From positions 23,447-87,446 of the forward strand of contig JACJNX010000099.1 of the NCBI GenBank assembly GCA_014695255.1: a stretch of DNA of 64,000 nucleotides, given 5' to 3'. Position numbers and translations under genes: made by a program. This document shows positions 25,849 through 35,512 of this stretch, piece by piece. Below the pieces are notes generated by a model, which worked only from the letters and a program-made list of their open reading frames with translations, did not search any database and was not told where the DNA came from. Source of the stretch: Cyanobacteria bacterium FACHB-63. GTDB lineage: Bacteria; Cyanobacteriota; Cyanobacteriia; Leptolyngbyales; Leptolyngbyaceae. Position 1 is the first letter of the stretch. The number at the start of each line of letters is the position of its first letter.

Positions 25849-26420
25849 CTTGCGGATTCAAGCGTTACGCCTTCGTAAAGGTCTGCGATCGCGGCTTCAA
25901 TTCCAAACGATCTCAGCGAAATTGATTCCGCATCGGCTCCATACTCGCGTAACAACCAGCCCTCAGAAGTCTTGGTATAGTGTTCGATTTCAATTTGATA
26001 TTGATCAATCAACACATACTCCCGAAACTGAGGAACCGATCGATACATCTTGAATTTGTCCGAGCAATCGTACCCCTGCGTTGATTTCGATAACACTTCC
26101 ACAATCAGGCTGGGGTTTGTCACCGTATCCTTGCGATCGTCGAGAAAGATTGGCGCTCCTTCAATCACCATCACATCTGGATAGGTATACAGTTGATAGT
26201 CAGGAATCCAGAGCCTTAAATCACTGAAAAAAGGCTCAGCCCCCTTTCCCCTTAACGCATACTTTAGGAACGCATAAACATTGCCAGCAATTCGATTGTG
26301 ATCAATCGTTCCTCCGGTCATCGGAATAATTTCTCCATTGCGGTACTCGCTGCGAAACTCGGCTTTGCGCTCAAGTTCTAGATATTCTTCCGGGGACACT
26401 CGCTTCACTTGCGTTTGCAT
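25845..26420 (-). CDS. Uma2-family putative nuclease
   Basis: A 191-residue Uma2 (DUF820) protein with a PD-(D/E)xK-like core: SPEEYLELERKAEFRSEYRNGEI at the N-terminus, YTYPDVMVIEG with the conserved Pro-Asp, LIVEVLSKST and a following Y-x-x-C-x-x-K. The family is greatly expanded in cyanobacteria, and its cellular role is unknown. The start at 26420 gives the usual MQTQ-- beginning. A second, only distantly similar Uma2 gene is at 35500. Confidence 0.88.
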   Translation of the reverse strand: MQTQVKRVSPEEYLELERKAEFRSEYRNGEIIPMTGGTIDHNRIAGNVYAFLKYALRGKGAEPFFSDLRLWIPDYQLYTYPDVMVIEGAPIFLDDRKDTVTNPSLIVEVLSKSTQGYDCSDKFKMYRSVPQFREYVLIDQYQIEIEHYTKTSEGWLLREYGADAESISLRSFGIEAAIADLYEGVTLESAS

Positions 26421-26534
26421 GGGGCGCTCCTGATTTAGCGATCGGATCTTCAACTTAACATCCTGTTCGATTCTTCACGCGGCTGAACCTTTTAGAATAA
26501 GAAAGTGAATAAAAACCAGCCATAGGATCGATTC

Positions 26535-27098
26535 ATGGACATTGTTGAGTTTTTTGAACAAAGCGCGGGAAAATGGTCGTCGATGCGAACCAGCCACCAC
26601 CTTGCGTTCAAACAGCAGGAGGGTGGAAAATCCACGATCGAGATCGAACTTTTAGATAAAGCTGATCCAGCAGTCTTGGCGCTTTGCCAGATGTATGAAG
26701 TTGATCCAGCGACGGCATTATGCGGAGCGCGAGTGACTTGGGACGGCACGATGGAATGGGATGAAGAAAAGCACTCTGGCTCGACCGTTCTTGTGCCGAT
26801 CGCTGATCCAGAGAACCCCATGCAAGGCAAATTGCTGAGAGAAATGGGATATGCGGAGAAAGCTCCAGTTGCGGGACGCTATGAAATGGCTGAAAACAAC
26901 GAATTAACGCTAATCACGGAATACGACACGATGTATTCCAAAGAGCGGCTGTGGTTTGAAAGCCCAAATGTACGGTTACGTCACAGTATTTTGAAGCGGT
27001 TTGGTGGGTTTAGCATGGCATCATTCTGTTCTGAAGTGAGAATGGGTGGTGCGAAGCCTGATCCACAAACGGCAGATGCCGCAACCGCAAATAGTTAG
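26535..27098 (+). CDS. Phycobiliprotein lyase, CpcS/CpeS family
   Basis: A 187-residue lipocalin-fold lyase that attaches phycocyanobilin (or a related bilin) to cysteines of phycobiliproteins. Diagnostic parts are [35 protein letters not shown] and the [33 protein letters not shown] segment. Whether it is CpcS, CpcU or a CpeS relative cannot be told from one sequence. A strong terminator follows. It shows that the organism makes phycobilisomes. Confidence 0.9.
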   Translation: MDIVEFFEQSAGKWSSMRTSHHLAFKQQEGGKSTIEIELLDKADPAVLALCQMYEVDPATALCGARVTWDGTMEWDEEKHSGSTVLVPIADPENPMQGKLLREMGYAEKAPVAGRYEMAENNELTLITEYDTMYSKERLWFESPNVRLRHSILKRFGGFSMASFCSEVRMGGAKPDPQTADAATANS

Positions 27099-27106
27099 TG
27101 AAATTG

Positions 27107-27140
27107 CCCTCGAAATTCTAAATTTCGAGGGTTTCTTTTT
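27107..27140 (+). terminator. Strong intrinsic terminator after the bilin lyase
   Basis: CCCTCGAAATT (27107-27117) and AATTTCGAGGG (27121-27131) form a perfect 11-bp stem with a 3-base loop, followed by TTTCTTTTT. It also touches the end of the convergent kinase gene. Confidence 0.85.
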
Positions 27141-28578
27141 AATACTCGGCCACTTTGTTGAGAGATTTACGACCTGATTTCTGACTCAAGAGATTTTGAG
27201 CAATTCGATGCCATTCACTCCGGAGTTGCTGATCCGCTTGACCTTGGCTCAGGGGTTTACCGCGTCGATCGGGATACTTGCGATAGAATTGCTCGTTCAC
27301 TTGAGCCACGAACTCATTGTAATCAATGCCAAGCTTTTGACATTCCGCTTCGTAGTCGATCGCCTGCACTGTTTTCGGTTTTGGCATGACTTGATCAAGC
27401 CGGGGAACTGATTTTGCGACATGGGGAAACACTTGCGGCACAAGCCAAATCAGGCTAAACAGCGCGAGGATCCAAAACAACAGCTTCAAAATAAACTTGA
27501 AGATGCCAAACACTGTAAAACGCACAATGCCAAACATCAGGCGAAACACCGCCCTAAGCGCTCTGTAGGTAAATTTGATCAGAGCTAACGGTAAATCAAA
27601 AGCAGCCTCAAACCAAGGGCGAGGATAATCTCCGGCTGTGGCGATCGCCGATCGGCGTGGATGTCTGCCTGCAAGCGCAACCGTTCCTTGATGCGTTGAT
27701 CGAGTCGGTTGCGGCAATGCGGCAGGAATTGGGACACCTGGAGAAACCATCGACAGCGCATCTAGAACTTCACGAGCGGAATGATAGCGATCGCTCGGTC
27801 GATTGCTCAACATCCGATCGATCACTTGGGCGAACAGTACAGAGGTATTCGCATACTGTTTCCATTGGCAAGTGAGGTCACGTGGATCAAACAGAGATTG
27901 GGCATCTCGTCCAGTGAGGAGAACCACGATCGTCACTGCTAACGCATAAAGATCGCTGCTTGGTTCGGCGCTGCCTTTATGAAGTTGTTCGATCGGGGCA
28001 TATCCCGGTTTTCCGACGAGCGTTTGAGACGAATGCACGGCTTGAGTTGCCGCCGCTTTCACCACACCAAAATCAATCAAGACAGGCTTTTGATCCCACT
28101 GTCTCAAGATAATGTTATCGGGTGAGATATCGCGATGCACAATGCCTGCTTGATGAATGTATTCCAAAACCGGCAAAAGCTGTTGCAGCAGTTGAACGGC
28201 TTCTAGTTCGCTGAAGATGAGATGTTGTTTGCGGCGATCGTTGAGCAGTTCTTCGTAAGTCTTCCCTTCCACATAGTCTTGCACCAAGAACAATAGCTCT
28301 CGATTCTGCGTTTTCACCTGGAACAACTCGCGAAACTGCGGGATCTGCGGGTGATGAAGTTGATGCAGAACTTTGGCTTCGCGGGTGAACAGTTCTTCAG
28401 CTTTTTGAGCGTACTTTGAACCTTGTGATTGTGGCTCGAATTCTTTCAGAACGCAGATTTCGTTAAACCGATTCGTGTCTTGTGCGAGATAAGTCCTTCC
28501 AAAACCGCCTTGCCCCAAGACTCGAAGAATCCGGTAGCGATTTTGAACGATCGTGCCATCAGGAAGCGGTAAGCTCAT
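27139..28578 (-). CDS. Membrane Ser/Thr protein kinase
   Basis: A 479-residue Hanks-type kinase. Glycine loop LGQGGFGRTYLA, ATP lysine in CVLKEFEP, catalytic loop IVHRDISPDNIIL (Ser replaces the usual Lys at HRDxK) and DFGVVKAA are visible within residues 12-275. A proline-rich linker, then two closely spaced hydrophobic helices at about residues 325-395, precede a small C-terminal extracytoplasmic or cytoplasmic domain. The HRDIS variant is common in cyanobacterial SpkB-like kinases, so activity is still expected. Confidence 0.88.
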   Translation of the reverse strand: MSLPLPDGTIVQNRYRILRVLGQGGFGRTYLAQDTNRFNEICVLKEFEPQSQGSKYAQKAEELFTREAKVLHQLHHPQIPQFRELFQVKTQNRELLFLVQDYVEGKTYEELLNDRRKQHLIFSELEAVQLLQQLLPVLEYIHQAGIVHRDISPDNIILRQWDQKPVLIDFGVVKAAATQAVHSSQTLVGKPGYAPIEQLHKGSAEPSSDLYALAVTIVVLLTGRDAQSLFDPRDLTCQWKQYANTSVLFAQVIDRMLSNRPSDRYHSAREVLDALSMVSPGVPIPAALPQPTRSTHQGTVALAGRHPRRSAIATAGDYPRPWFEAAFDLPLALIKFTYRALRAVFRLMFGIVRFTVFGIFKFILKLLFWILALFSLIWLVPQVFPHVAKSVPRLDQVMPKPKTVQAIDYEAECQKLGIDYNEFVAQVNEQFYRKYPDRRGKPLSQGQADQQLRSEWHRIAQNLLSQKSGRKSLNKVAEY

Positions 28579-28663
28579 AGCTCGGTAAGGAAATGATGCT
28601 AATCAACTGTATCACTGGTTTTCTACTTGAGCAGATTTACGCAGACGCTTTTTCGACAGTCTC

Positions 28664-28873
28664 CTAAAGTAGATCTTCTTCAGAAAGTTGAGCAACTTTC
28701 ATCAGAGCTTTTAGCGTTCCGATCTTTAGATCCTGATTGCGGTGAACTGGAATCGACAAGATTTGTTCGCTTTCTGGATTTTCGTAGATGTGATGACTGC
28801 CCTTTACTCTCTGTAGAATCCAGCCTCTCTGTTCTACAATTTTACAGGGCTGTTTTCCTGAGACGGACTTCAT
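28664..28873 (-). CDS. hicA: HicA-like toxin
   Basis: A 69-residue HicA with the CKIVEQRGWILQRVKGSHHIYENPE core, including the catalytic histidine in GSHH, and LSIPVHRNQDLKIGTLKALM. It follows and overlaps its antitoxin gene by four bases (ATGA). It is the more canonical of the two HicA toxins in the window. Confidence 0.9.
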   Translation of the reverse strand: MKSVSGKQPCKIVEQRGWILQRVKGSHHIYENPESEQILSIPVHRNQDLKIGTLKALMKVAQLSEEDLL

Positions 28874-29073
28874 ACCGCAATTTCAACCACTTGCGCTGAT
28901 GCTGCGATTCCCGAACGACTATTTGCAACTTCAAGCCATCCCTCGATCGCGTCTTTTAAGTTATCGATCACTTCTTCCATTGTCTCTCCTTCAGTAATAC
29001 AGCCCGGAAGCGCGGGAACCTCTGTCCAATAGCCGCCCTCTTCTGCTGGATGGACGATCGCTTTAATCTTCAT
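28870..29073 (-). CDS. hicB: HicB-like antitoxin
   Basis: A 67-residue HicB with VHPAEEGGYWTEVPALPGCITEGETMEEVIDNLKDAI, the classical partial RNase-H fold. No DNA-binding C-terminal domain is visible, so autoregulation would need another protein. A GAAGGAA-like ribosome-binding site lies upstream. Confidence 0.9.
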   Translation of the reverse strand: MKIKAIVHPAEEGGYWTEVPALPGCITEGETMEEVIDNLKDAIEGWLEVANSRSGIAASAQVVEIAV

Positions 29074-29141
29074 CGTTCTTCCTTTTTGCGTTTTTCATGA
29101 TTTTATAAAGGTTAGAACACTTTCATCATCACTAAAATTTC

Positions 29142-30176
29142 GTGAACCGTCGAGAACTTCTGAAACTATTGGGGCAGACATCAGGTGGCTTGATTGCAGC
29201 AAGTGTTTTGGGTGGCTGCCAAGCGAAATCGATGGATCTTTTATTTTCGATCGATCCCACTGCGCCGCTCCCTGATCATCTGATTACGCCGCTTGGCGAG
29301 TTTTATGTGCAATCCTACGCGCTGGCATCTCAGGTCAACGCAGAAAAATGGCAGTTAAAGATTACAGGAGAAGTCGATCGACCGATCACGCTAACGATGC
29401 AAGATATTCTGAATGCACCGCAGGAAGAGTTTTACCTGACGATGGAATGTATCGGCAATCCGACGGGTGGGAATTTGATCGGAAATGCACGCTGGACAGG
29501 AACGTCGATCTTACCGTTTCTGAAACGATCGGGGGTGAAGTCAAGCGCGATCGAGTTTGCGATGAAGGGTGCGGATTGGTACGAAACAACGCTACCTGTG
29601 GCAGAAGTGATGCGCCCAGAGGTGCGATTGGTGCATCTGATGAACGGGGAACCGTTGACCGCGGCTCATGGCTATCCGGTGAGAATTTTGATTCCGGGGC
29701 ATTTTGGGCAGAAGCAACCGAAATGGATTGTTGGGATTGAGGCGATCGCGAAAACCAAAACCGGATTTTGGGAGAACCAAGGCTGGTCGAATACGGCTGA
29801 GATTCCAACTCATTCGCTGATGCGTCAGGTGCAAGAGTCGAGAGTGTGGAATAAGCGCCATCAGGTGACATTGAGCCGCGATAACTGGGAGAAAGGCGTA
29901 ATGCTTGCGGGAGTGGCATTGGATCGATCAACTCCGATTCGATCGATTCAAATCAGCACTGATAATGGTTCCACCTGGCAAACTGCGGAGCAAAATCGCC
30001 CAGAATCGCCGCATGAGTGGACATTGTGGCGCTATTTATGGAAGCCTGCTCAAGCTGGAAAATATACCCTGTTAGCGCGAGCGGCTTCGGAGCGACAACA
30101 GCAAGCGATCGAGGACTCTAATGGAAAAGACGGTAGTTCTGGAATTCTGCGAATTCAAACTACGCTGGAAGCCTAG
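29142..30176 (+). CDS. Molybdopterin-dependent sulfite-oxidase-like protein
   Basis: A 344-residue protein with an RR at residues 3-4, a short hydrophobic stretch and a lipobox-like LGGC, so it may be Tat-exported and lipid-anchored. The oxidoreductase molybdopterin domain covers about residues 60-220: TMECIGNP (molybdenum-ligating cysteine region), GNARWTGTSILPFL, HGYPVRILIPGHFGQKQPKW. The dimerisation-type Mo-co domain follows to the end. Substrate unknown; sulfite oxidation or peptide methionine-sulfoxide reduction (MsrP-like) are the nearest known activities. Start is GTG. Confidence 0.85.
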   Translation: MNRRELLKLLGQTSGGLIAASVLGGCQAKSMDLLFSIDPTAPLPDHLITPLGEFYVQSYALASQVNAEKWQLKITGEVDRPITLTMQDILNAPQEEFYLTMECIGNPTGGNLIGNARWTGTSILPFLKRSGVKSSAIEFAMKGADWYETTLPVAEVMRPEVRLVHLMNGEPLTAAHGYPVRILIPGHFGQKQPKWIVGIEAIAKTKTGFWENQGWSNTAEIPTHSLMRQVQESRVWNKRHQVTLSRDNWEKGVMLAGVALDRSTPIRSIQISTDNGSTWQTAEQNRPESPHEWTLWRYLWKPAQAGKYTLLARAASERQQQAIEDSNGKDGSSGILRIQTTLEA

Positions 30177-30182
30177 ACGGCA

Positions 30183-30947
30183 TCACGAGTTATTCGCCAT
30201 GCGAGTCGTTCTAAACGTCACGTTTGAGCCTTCTTGCGTTTGCTCTAATACAAGCAGTGGCGTGGGTTTAGCATTTTGATCCCAGCGCATATTGGCAATT
30301 CTGCCTTGTACCGCAGGCTGCCAAGTTTCATTCTCATGCGTTGGACTGAGAAAGGTTTCAAAGCAGTCAATAATCTGATTAATCGTGACTGAAGTAGGTT
30401 GAGTTGGAAGCTTCAGAATCTTGATTTGAATGCGGAACAAAACTCTAGTCGATTGTGCTGTTTCACCTGTTTTGTACAGCACATCAAAGATTTCATCGAT
30501 TTGGCGACCTGTGCTAGCAATGCCGATTTCTCCTTGGTTGGCTTGGGTCGGACGTAGGGCGACAGTGATTTTATCTTTGACGCGGATTTTAATTTGATTG
30601 ACGATCGCAAAGTGAAACACTTCTTCCGCCATTCGCATCCGGAGATAATCGAGGTTAAATTCGCGAGAGTGAATCAGATCGGGGTTGCGCTCCATTTTGC
30701 CGATCGTTTCTACCGCGTATTTCAATTTCTTCTGATACTCGCGATTTTTGAGTATCTCAAACTTCACTTGTTTTTTCAGCTTGCTAGCTTGAACTGTGGA
30801 CAAGATTCCTAACACAACGAGCATCAAAAACAGCGCCCCCGAAGTTGTCATCCAAATGTTTGTCCCAGTTTGAATTTGTGGCTTAGGTGCGGGCTGAGTT
30901 TTGACAGCAGCTTGAGCAAGCAGGGGATAAGCGATCTGAGGTGACAT
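30183..30947 (-). CDS. Cyanobacterial membrane-anchored protein of unknown function
   Basis: A 254-residue protein with a Pro/Gln-rich N-terminal segment, one transmembrane helix at about residues 33-52 (ALFLMLVVLGILSTV), a basic coiled region and a C-terminal mixed alpha/beta domain. It is not similar to any family I recognise. It lies convergent with the molybdoenzyme (6-base gap) and divergent from the HAD gene. Confidence 0.6.
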   Translation of the reverse strand: MSPQIAYPLLAQAAVKTQPAPKPQIQTGTNIWMTTSGALFLMLVVLGILSTVQASKLKKQVKFEILKNREYQKKLKYAVETIGKMERNPDLIHSREFNLDYLRMRMAEEVFHFAIVNQIKIRVKDKITVALRPTQANQGEIGIASTGRQIDEIFDVLYKTGETAQSTRVLFRIQIKILKLPTQPTSVTINQIIDCFETFLSPTHENETWQPAVQGRIANMRWDQNAKPTPLLVLEQTQEGSNVTFRTTRMANNS

Positions 30948-31012
30948 AGGACTTTTTCAGGGCGAGAATTGTCGGTTTCAGGGTGCCCAGAAAACAGAGT
31001 GAATATTTCAGT

Positions 31013-31040
31013 GTTTCTACAACATGGTTTCTACAACATG
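31013..31040 (+). repeat. 14-bp perfect tandem duplication
   Basis: GTTTCTACAACATG occurs twice with no gap, 20 bases upstream of the HAD gene start. It may be recent slippage within the promoter or leader. Confidence 0.85.
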
Positions 31041-31059
31041 AAAGAATTAAGGAGTTAGT

Positions 31060-31830
31060 GTGAGGCAGTTAACGATGATTCCGCTGAGTAGCGCTCCTGA
31101 TTTGCAGTCGATTCAATTCATTGCAACTGATATGGATGGAACGTTAACCATCAATCAAAAATTTACGCCTCAACTGTTACAAGTCTTCGATCGACTGAAT
31201 CAAGCTGGAATTGCGGTGCTGATTGTAACTGGGCGATCGGCGGGCTGGGTGAATGGTTTAGTGAATTACCTACCGATCGTCGGGGCGATCGCCGAAAATG
31301 GCGGATTGTTTTACCAAGGTGAAACACAAGAATTGTTAGTCCCGATCGCGGATTTAAAGGCGCATCGTCAGAAGTTGGCAGGAATGTTTTTGGAACTACA
31401 ATCGCAGTTTCCGCAAATTCAAGAATCCGGTGATAATGCGTTTCGTCTCACTGATTGGACATTTGATGTTGCTGGATTGTCACTTTCGGATCTCAATCAA
31501 TTAAATGCGCTTTGTCAAAGGAACGGCTTCGGGTTCACTTATAGCAATGTTCAGTGCCACATCAAATTACTGCAACAAGACAAAGCACAGGGATTATTGA
31601 AAGTTTTACGCGATCGATTTCCTCAGTACAACCTGAAGCAAATTGCAACCGTCGGCGATAGTCCAAACGATGAAAGCTTATTCGATTCGGCTCAATTTCC
31701 GATGTCGATCGGTGTTGCCAACATTCAGCACTATCAAACGCAGCTAAAGCACTTACCAACCTACATTACAACGCAATCCGAAGGAATGGGATTTTGTGAA
31801 TTCGCCGACGCAGTAATCTCGGTACACTGA
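31060..31830 (+). CDS. HAD-superfamily (Cof-like) phosphatase
   Basis: A 256-residue HAD IIB hydrolase. Motif I is ATDMDGTLT, motif II VLIVTGRS, a lysine in IKLLQQDKAQGL and motif IV VGDSPNDESLF. These enzymes dephosphorylate sugar phosphates and similar metabolites. Start GTG at 31060 is close to an in-frame ATG at 31075 that would lose five residues; either is possible. Confidence 0.9.
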   Translation: MRQLTMIPLSSAPDLQSIQFIATDMDGTLTINQKFTPQLLQVFDRLNQAGIAVLIVTGRSAGWVNGLVNYLPIVGAIAENGGLFYQGETQELLVPIADLKAHRQKLAGMFLELQSQFPQIQESGDNAFRLTDWTFDVAGLSLSDLNQLNALCQRNGFGFTYSNVQCHIKLLQQDKAQGLLKVLRDRFPQYNLKQIATVGDSPNDESLFDSAQFPMSIGVANIQHYQTQLKHLPTYITTQSEGMGFCEFADAVISVH

Positions 31831-31859
31831 AAGAAGCAAGATAGGAACTCACAAACGCT

Positions 31860-32420
31860 ATGGAATCTTCAACCCCGATCGCGGCTCGTGTCCGCAATTT
31901 TCTGATTGTGATTAGTGCGATCGTGCTTACTGTTGCGATGGTGCTTGGACTCCGCACCCAAACGACGGGCGTTTCGCTGAATGAAATGTCTGCTGCTGCT
32001 ACACCTTTAGAGGTTGCCTTAGCCAACGGCAAACCCACGCTGATGGAGTTTTACGCCAATTGGTGTACAAGCTGTCAGGCAATGGCTCCAGAACTAAAAT
32101 CACTCAAAGATAGCTATGGTGATCGAGTGAATTTCGTGATGCTGAATGTGGATAACGACAAGTGGCTCCCCGAAATTCTGCATTATCGCGTCGATGGTAT
32201 TCCGCACTTTGTTTATATGGATCAAACAGGCAATGCGATCGCTCAAGCCATCGGTGAACAACCGAGATCGATCGTAGAAGAGAATTTGATTGCGTTATCG
32301 ACGGGGACTGAACTTCCCCACGCCCAAAGTATCGGACAAACCTCGGCGTTTTCCTCATCTGTCAGCCCCACGCCGAGCGATCCACGCGGACACGGCGCTC
32401 AAGTAGTCGAGAAGTCCTAA
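31860..32420 (+). CDS. txlA: TxlA/HCF164-type membrane thioredoxin
   Basis: A 186-residue protein with a single N-terminal transmembrane helix (about residues 12-31) and a thioredoxin domain containing MEFYANWCTSCQAMAP; the cysteines of W-C-T-S-C are the redox pair. TxlA/HCF164 carries reducing power into the thylakoid lumen for cytochrome b6f biogenesis. The C-terminal Ser/Pro tail is disordered. It shares a 4-base convergent overlap with the next gene. Confidence 0.88.
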   Translation: MESSTPIAARVRNFLIVISAIVLTVAMVLGLRTQTTGVSLNEMSAAATPLEVALANGKPTLMEFYANWCTSCQAMAPELKSLKDSYGDRVNFVMLNVDNDKWLPEILHYRVDGIPHFVYMDQTGNAIAQAIGEQPRSIVEENLIALSTGTELPHAQSIGQTSAFSSSVSPTPSDPRGHGAQVVEKS

Positions 32421-32953
32421 CGCCATTTGACCGAACAACCAACTGGATCAGTCGAAGTGGGCGCGATCGTTTGCTCAGCTAATAGAGCAGCGATCGCGTT
32501 TTTTAAGTACGTTGTTTTTACCGCGCTTGGATTTTGAGCATTGTCATCGATCGCGCCAGCATACCGGATAATTCCTTGGCGATCGAGGAGAAAAACATGC
32601 GGGGTTTTGGTTGCATTAAATGCGTGTGCCACATCTTGATTCATGTCCCGCAGGTACAAAAAGTTCAATTTCTGCTCAACAGCAAAAGTCTTCATTTGAT
32701 CGAAGCTGTCTTCGGGAAATTGCTGTTCATCGTTTGGATTGATGCCGATTAGCGTAACTCCTTCAGATTCGATTTCAGCTTGCAGCGTTTTTAGACGATC
32801 GAGATAGAGTTTCACATATGGACAGTGATTGCACATGAATACAACGATAATTGCTGAGGTGCGATCGAGATAGCGGGCTAAATGATGAACGGCTCCGTCT
32901 GTACCAGGAAGCTCAAAGTCTGGTGCATATTGACCGATAAGTGAACTATTCAT
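32417..32953 (-). CDS. Thioredoxin-fold (AhpC/TSA-like) redox protein
   Basis: A 178-residue protein with APDFELPGTDG at the start and VVFMCNHCPYVK, a CxxC pair set at the position of the peroxidatic site. This matches the subgroup of redoxin-domain proteins with CNHCPY, whose members are found in many cyanobacteria and are of unproven thiol oxidoreductase or peroxidase activity. Its stop overlaps the stop of txlA. Confidence 0.85.
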   Translation of the reverse strand: MNSSLIGQYAPDFELPGTDGAVHHLARYLDRTSAIIVVFMCNHCPYVKLYLDRLKTLQAEIESEGVTLIGINPNDEQQFPEDSFDQMKTFAVEQKLNFLYLRDMNQDVAHAFNATKTPHVFLLDRQGIIRYAGAIDDNAQNPSAVKTTYLKNAIAALLAEQTIAPTSTDPVGCSVKWR

Positions 32954-33060
32954 AAAGCATTGAGCAAATTAAGCGTTTTATCTTTCAAGTTATAGACCAG
33001 CCTTGCCGAAAACTAACACTCTGAGTAGAGAGACGCTCTAAATAGAACGTCCCCCGATGA

Positions 33061-33462
33061 TTAATTATTTACGATCGCAACACAATCAATTTCAACCAGC
33101 AAATCTTTAGGCAACCGTGCGACTTCCACACAAATTCGAGCAGGCGCACTTTCTTCCTCAAAATACTTGGCATACACCGCATTCATTGCTGCAAAATCAT
33201 TGATATCTTTCAAAAACACGGTCGTCTTCACCACATTTGCCATCGACGAACCCGCTGCTTCGAGAATTGCCTTCATGCTGGTGAGCGCTCGATCGGTTTG
33301 CGCCACAATATCACCTGCACCGACAATCTCACCCGTTCTAGGATCAAGCGAGATTTGCCCCGCGATAAAGACTAATCCTTGAGCGACGATCGCTTGATTG
33401 TAAGGCCCGACCGGAGCCGGAGCCGCATCAGTCTGAATTACTTTCTTCACTGGTTTGTTCAT
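33061..33462 (-). CDS. ridA: RidA-family deaminase
   Basis: A 133-residue RidA (YjgF/YER057c/UK114) protein. It hydrolyses reactive enamine/imine intermediates from PLP enzymes. [22 protein letters not shown] and [25 protein letters not shown] with the substrate-binding arginine are diagnostic. The start overlaps the stop of the upstream NUDIX gene by four bases. Confidence 0.95.
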   Translation of the reverse strand: MNKPVKKVIQTDAAPAPVGPYNQAIVAQGLVFIAGQISLDPRTGEIVGAGDIVAQTDRALTSMKAILEAAGSSMANVVKTTVFLKDINDFAAMNAVYAKYFEEESAPARICVEVARLPKDLLVEIDCVAIVNN

Positions 33463-33890
33463 AGGGGCTTTGGGCGCATTCCATAATTTCTGTACTGTAA
33501 ATAATCGTGCAAAATGCGATCGTGATCAAAACATAAATTTGGTGGAATCTCCCAAATGTTGATTACGCGCACGTTTTTCGCATCGTCTCCTGCTTTGGGA
33601 TCGCCTTTAGCAGTCGCAATATAAGCAACGCTCATCGTATGTTGGCGCTCGTCACGATCGGGATCAGAATACACACCCAGCAGATCCACCAGTTCGATTT
33701 CGAGTCCGGTTTCCTCGATCGCTTCGTGGTGTGCCGTCGTTTCAGCCGAATTGCCGTAATCGATAAATCCACCTGGAATTGCCCAACCATGCGGGGGATT
33801 AAGGCGTTCGATCAGGACGATCGGGCGATGAGGACGATCAATTAATTCGATGATGATGTCCACGGTGGGAGCGGGATTGCGATGAGCCAT
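33459..33890 (-). CDS. NUDIX hydrolase
   Basis: A 143-residue NUDIX protein. The Nudix box is [26 protein letters not shown], complete except that the usual arginine before the central Glu is histidine. NUDIX enzymes hydrolyse nucleoside diphosphate derivatives. A degraded fragment of a paralogous gene is attached to the 3' end of the glutamate-dehydrogenase gene at 36310-36382. Probable operon with ridA. Confidence 0.9.
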   Translation of the reverse strand: MAHRNPAPTVDIIIELIDRPHRPIVLIERLNPPHGWAIPGGFIDYGNSAETTAHHEAIEETGLEIELVDLLGVYSDPDRDERQHTMSVAYIATAKGDPKAGDDAKNVRVINIWEIPPNLCFDHDRILHDYLQYRNYGMRPKPL

Positions 33891-33955
33891 AGAAAGTTTA
33901 CGTTTTCCGAATAAATCTTGATTCTTCTTTCGGCAGAGATTGCGCTTTTCGCTCT

Positions 33956-35512
33956 ATGTTACAGTTCCAACAGCCTTTTCCTCGCGTTGATTTTATGTCT
34001 TTGAAACGATCGAGCGGCGTTTTGCTGCATCCCACCTGCTTCCCTGGTCGATTTGGTATTGGTGAGCTTGGAGCTGAAGCCCATCGCTTTATTGAATTCT
34101 TGGTGCAGAGCGGTCAGCAGTATTGGCAAGTATTGCCACTTGGACCGACAGGCTATGGAAATTCACCGTATGCGTCGTATTCATCAATGGCGGGAAATCC
34201 GTTGTTGATTAGCCTAGAAGCGCTGCGCGATCGTGGATTATTAGAAGAATCAGACTTTGCCAATCTGCCGGAGTTCTGGGAGAACGGGACAGATTACGAT
34301 CGCGTCTATGCGACGAAAGCTCCCTTGTGGCGTAAGGCTTGTGAAGCATTCAAGCATCGTGAATCTGAGCAGCGAGAGTTTGCAGAGTTCTGTACTCGAA
34401 AAGCCTACTGGCTCGAAGATTATGCGCTGTTTATGGCGCTGAAAGAAGAAAGCGGTGGGAAAAGCTGGTACGAGTGGGAACCGGAACTGATGCGGTTTAA
34501 ACCGGAAGCGATCGGACACGCTCAAGAACGCTTACAAGGCGAGATTTTCTACCAAAAATACCTCCAGTTCGAGTTTTTCCGGCAGTGGATTAAGCTCAAA
34601 CAACATGCGAATGACAATGGAATTCAGATCATTGGAGATATTCCCATCTATGTCGCGCATGATAGTGCGGATGTGTGGGCAAACTCACAAAACTTCAGGC
34701 TTGATCCTGAAACGGGTCATCCTGAGCTGATGGCGGGTGTTCCACCGGACTACTTTAGTGCGACTGGACAGCTTTGGGGCAATCCTATCTATGATTGGGA
34801 GTACCTTGAAAAGACTGACTTCAAGTGGTGGGTGCAGCGCTTTGAAGCCATGTTAGATTTAGTCGATTGGATTCGGATTGATCATTTCCGCGGCTTTCAA
34901 GCTTACTGGGCAGTGCCGCAAGGTGAAGAAACCGCAATGAATGGAAACTGGGTTGAAGCACCCGGAGAGTTGTTTTTTCAGATGCTCGATCGCAAGTTAG
35001 GGAAGCTGCCCATCTTAGCTGAAGACCTGGGTGTGATCACTCACGAAGTCGAAGAACTGAGAGATAAGTTTGAGTTTCCAGGCATGAAGATCCTTCACTT
35101 TGCCTTTGGATCTGAGTCGGATAATCCCTATCTGCCGTTTAACTATCCGCATAACTGTCTTGTTTACACGGGAACGCACGATAACGATACAACGATCGGG
35201 TGGTATGAACAGCTTGCAGACTATGAGCGCGATAACTTATTGAACTATCTTGGCTGCATTAGTCATCAAGGCATTCACTGGGATTTGATTCGCGTGGCAA
35301 TGAGTTCAGTTGCCGTACTCTCTATCATTCCACTGCAAGATCTGATGGGCTTAGGAACGGATGCCCGGATGAATGCACCCGGAAAGGCAGAAGGCAATTG
35401 GGGCTGGCGGTATCGATCGGAGATGCTGAGCAATGAGATTCGCGATCGATTTGCAAGCTTGACGCATCTATTGGGACGCGCTCCACAGAGGCACAAGGAT
35501 CAATTCGATTGA
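33956..35512 (+). CDS. malQ: 4-alpha-glucanotransferase (amylomaltase)
   Basis: A 518-residue GH77 enzyme that transfers maltodextrin units in glycogen metabolism. Typical stretches: LHPTCFPGRFGIGELG, YWQVLPLGPTGYGNSPYAS, GDIPIYVAHDSADVWAN, the nucleophile aspartate in WIRIDHFRGF, the acid/base Glu in LAEDLGVIT and VYTGTHDNDT. The first ATG at 33956 is used; an in-frame ATG 13 codons later would also give a normal N-terminus. Its 3' end overlaps the convergent Uma2 gene by 13 bases. Confidence 0.95.
   Translation: MLQFQQPFPRVDFMSLKRSSGVLLHPTCFPGRFGIGELGAEAHRFIEFLVQSGQQYWQVLPLGPTGYGNSPYASYSSMAGNPLLISLEALRDRGLLEESDFANLPEFWENGTDYDRVYATKAPLWRKACEAFKHRESEQREFAEFCTRKAYWLEDYALFMALKEESGGKSWYEWEPELMRFKPEAIGHAQERLQGEIFYQKYLQFEFFRQWIKLKQHANDNGIQIIGDIPIYVAHDSADVWANSQNFRLDPETGHPELMAGVPPDYFSATGQLWGNPIYDWEYLEKTDFKWWVQRFEAMLDLVDWIRIDHFRGFQAYWAVPQGEETAMNGNWVEAPGELFFQMLDRKLGKLPILAEDLGVITHEVEELRDKFEFPGMKILHFAFGSESDNPYLPFNYPHNCLVYTGTHDNDTTIGWYEQLADYERDNLLNYLGCISHQGIHWDLIRVAMSSVAVLSIIPLQDLMGLGTDARMNAPGKAEGNWGWRYRSEMLSNEIRDRFASLTHLLGRAPQRHKDQFD

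Noticed and set aside
29386..29931. Minus-strand ORF of 181 residues in the molybdoenzyme gene
   Set aside because: Fully inside a well-recognised gene on the other strand; Ser-rich shadow composition.
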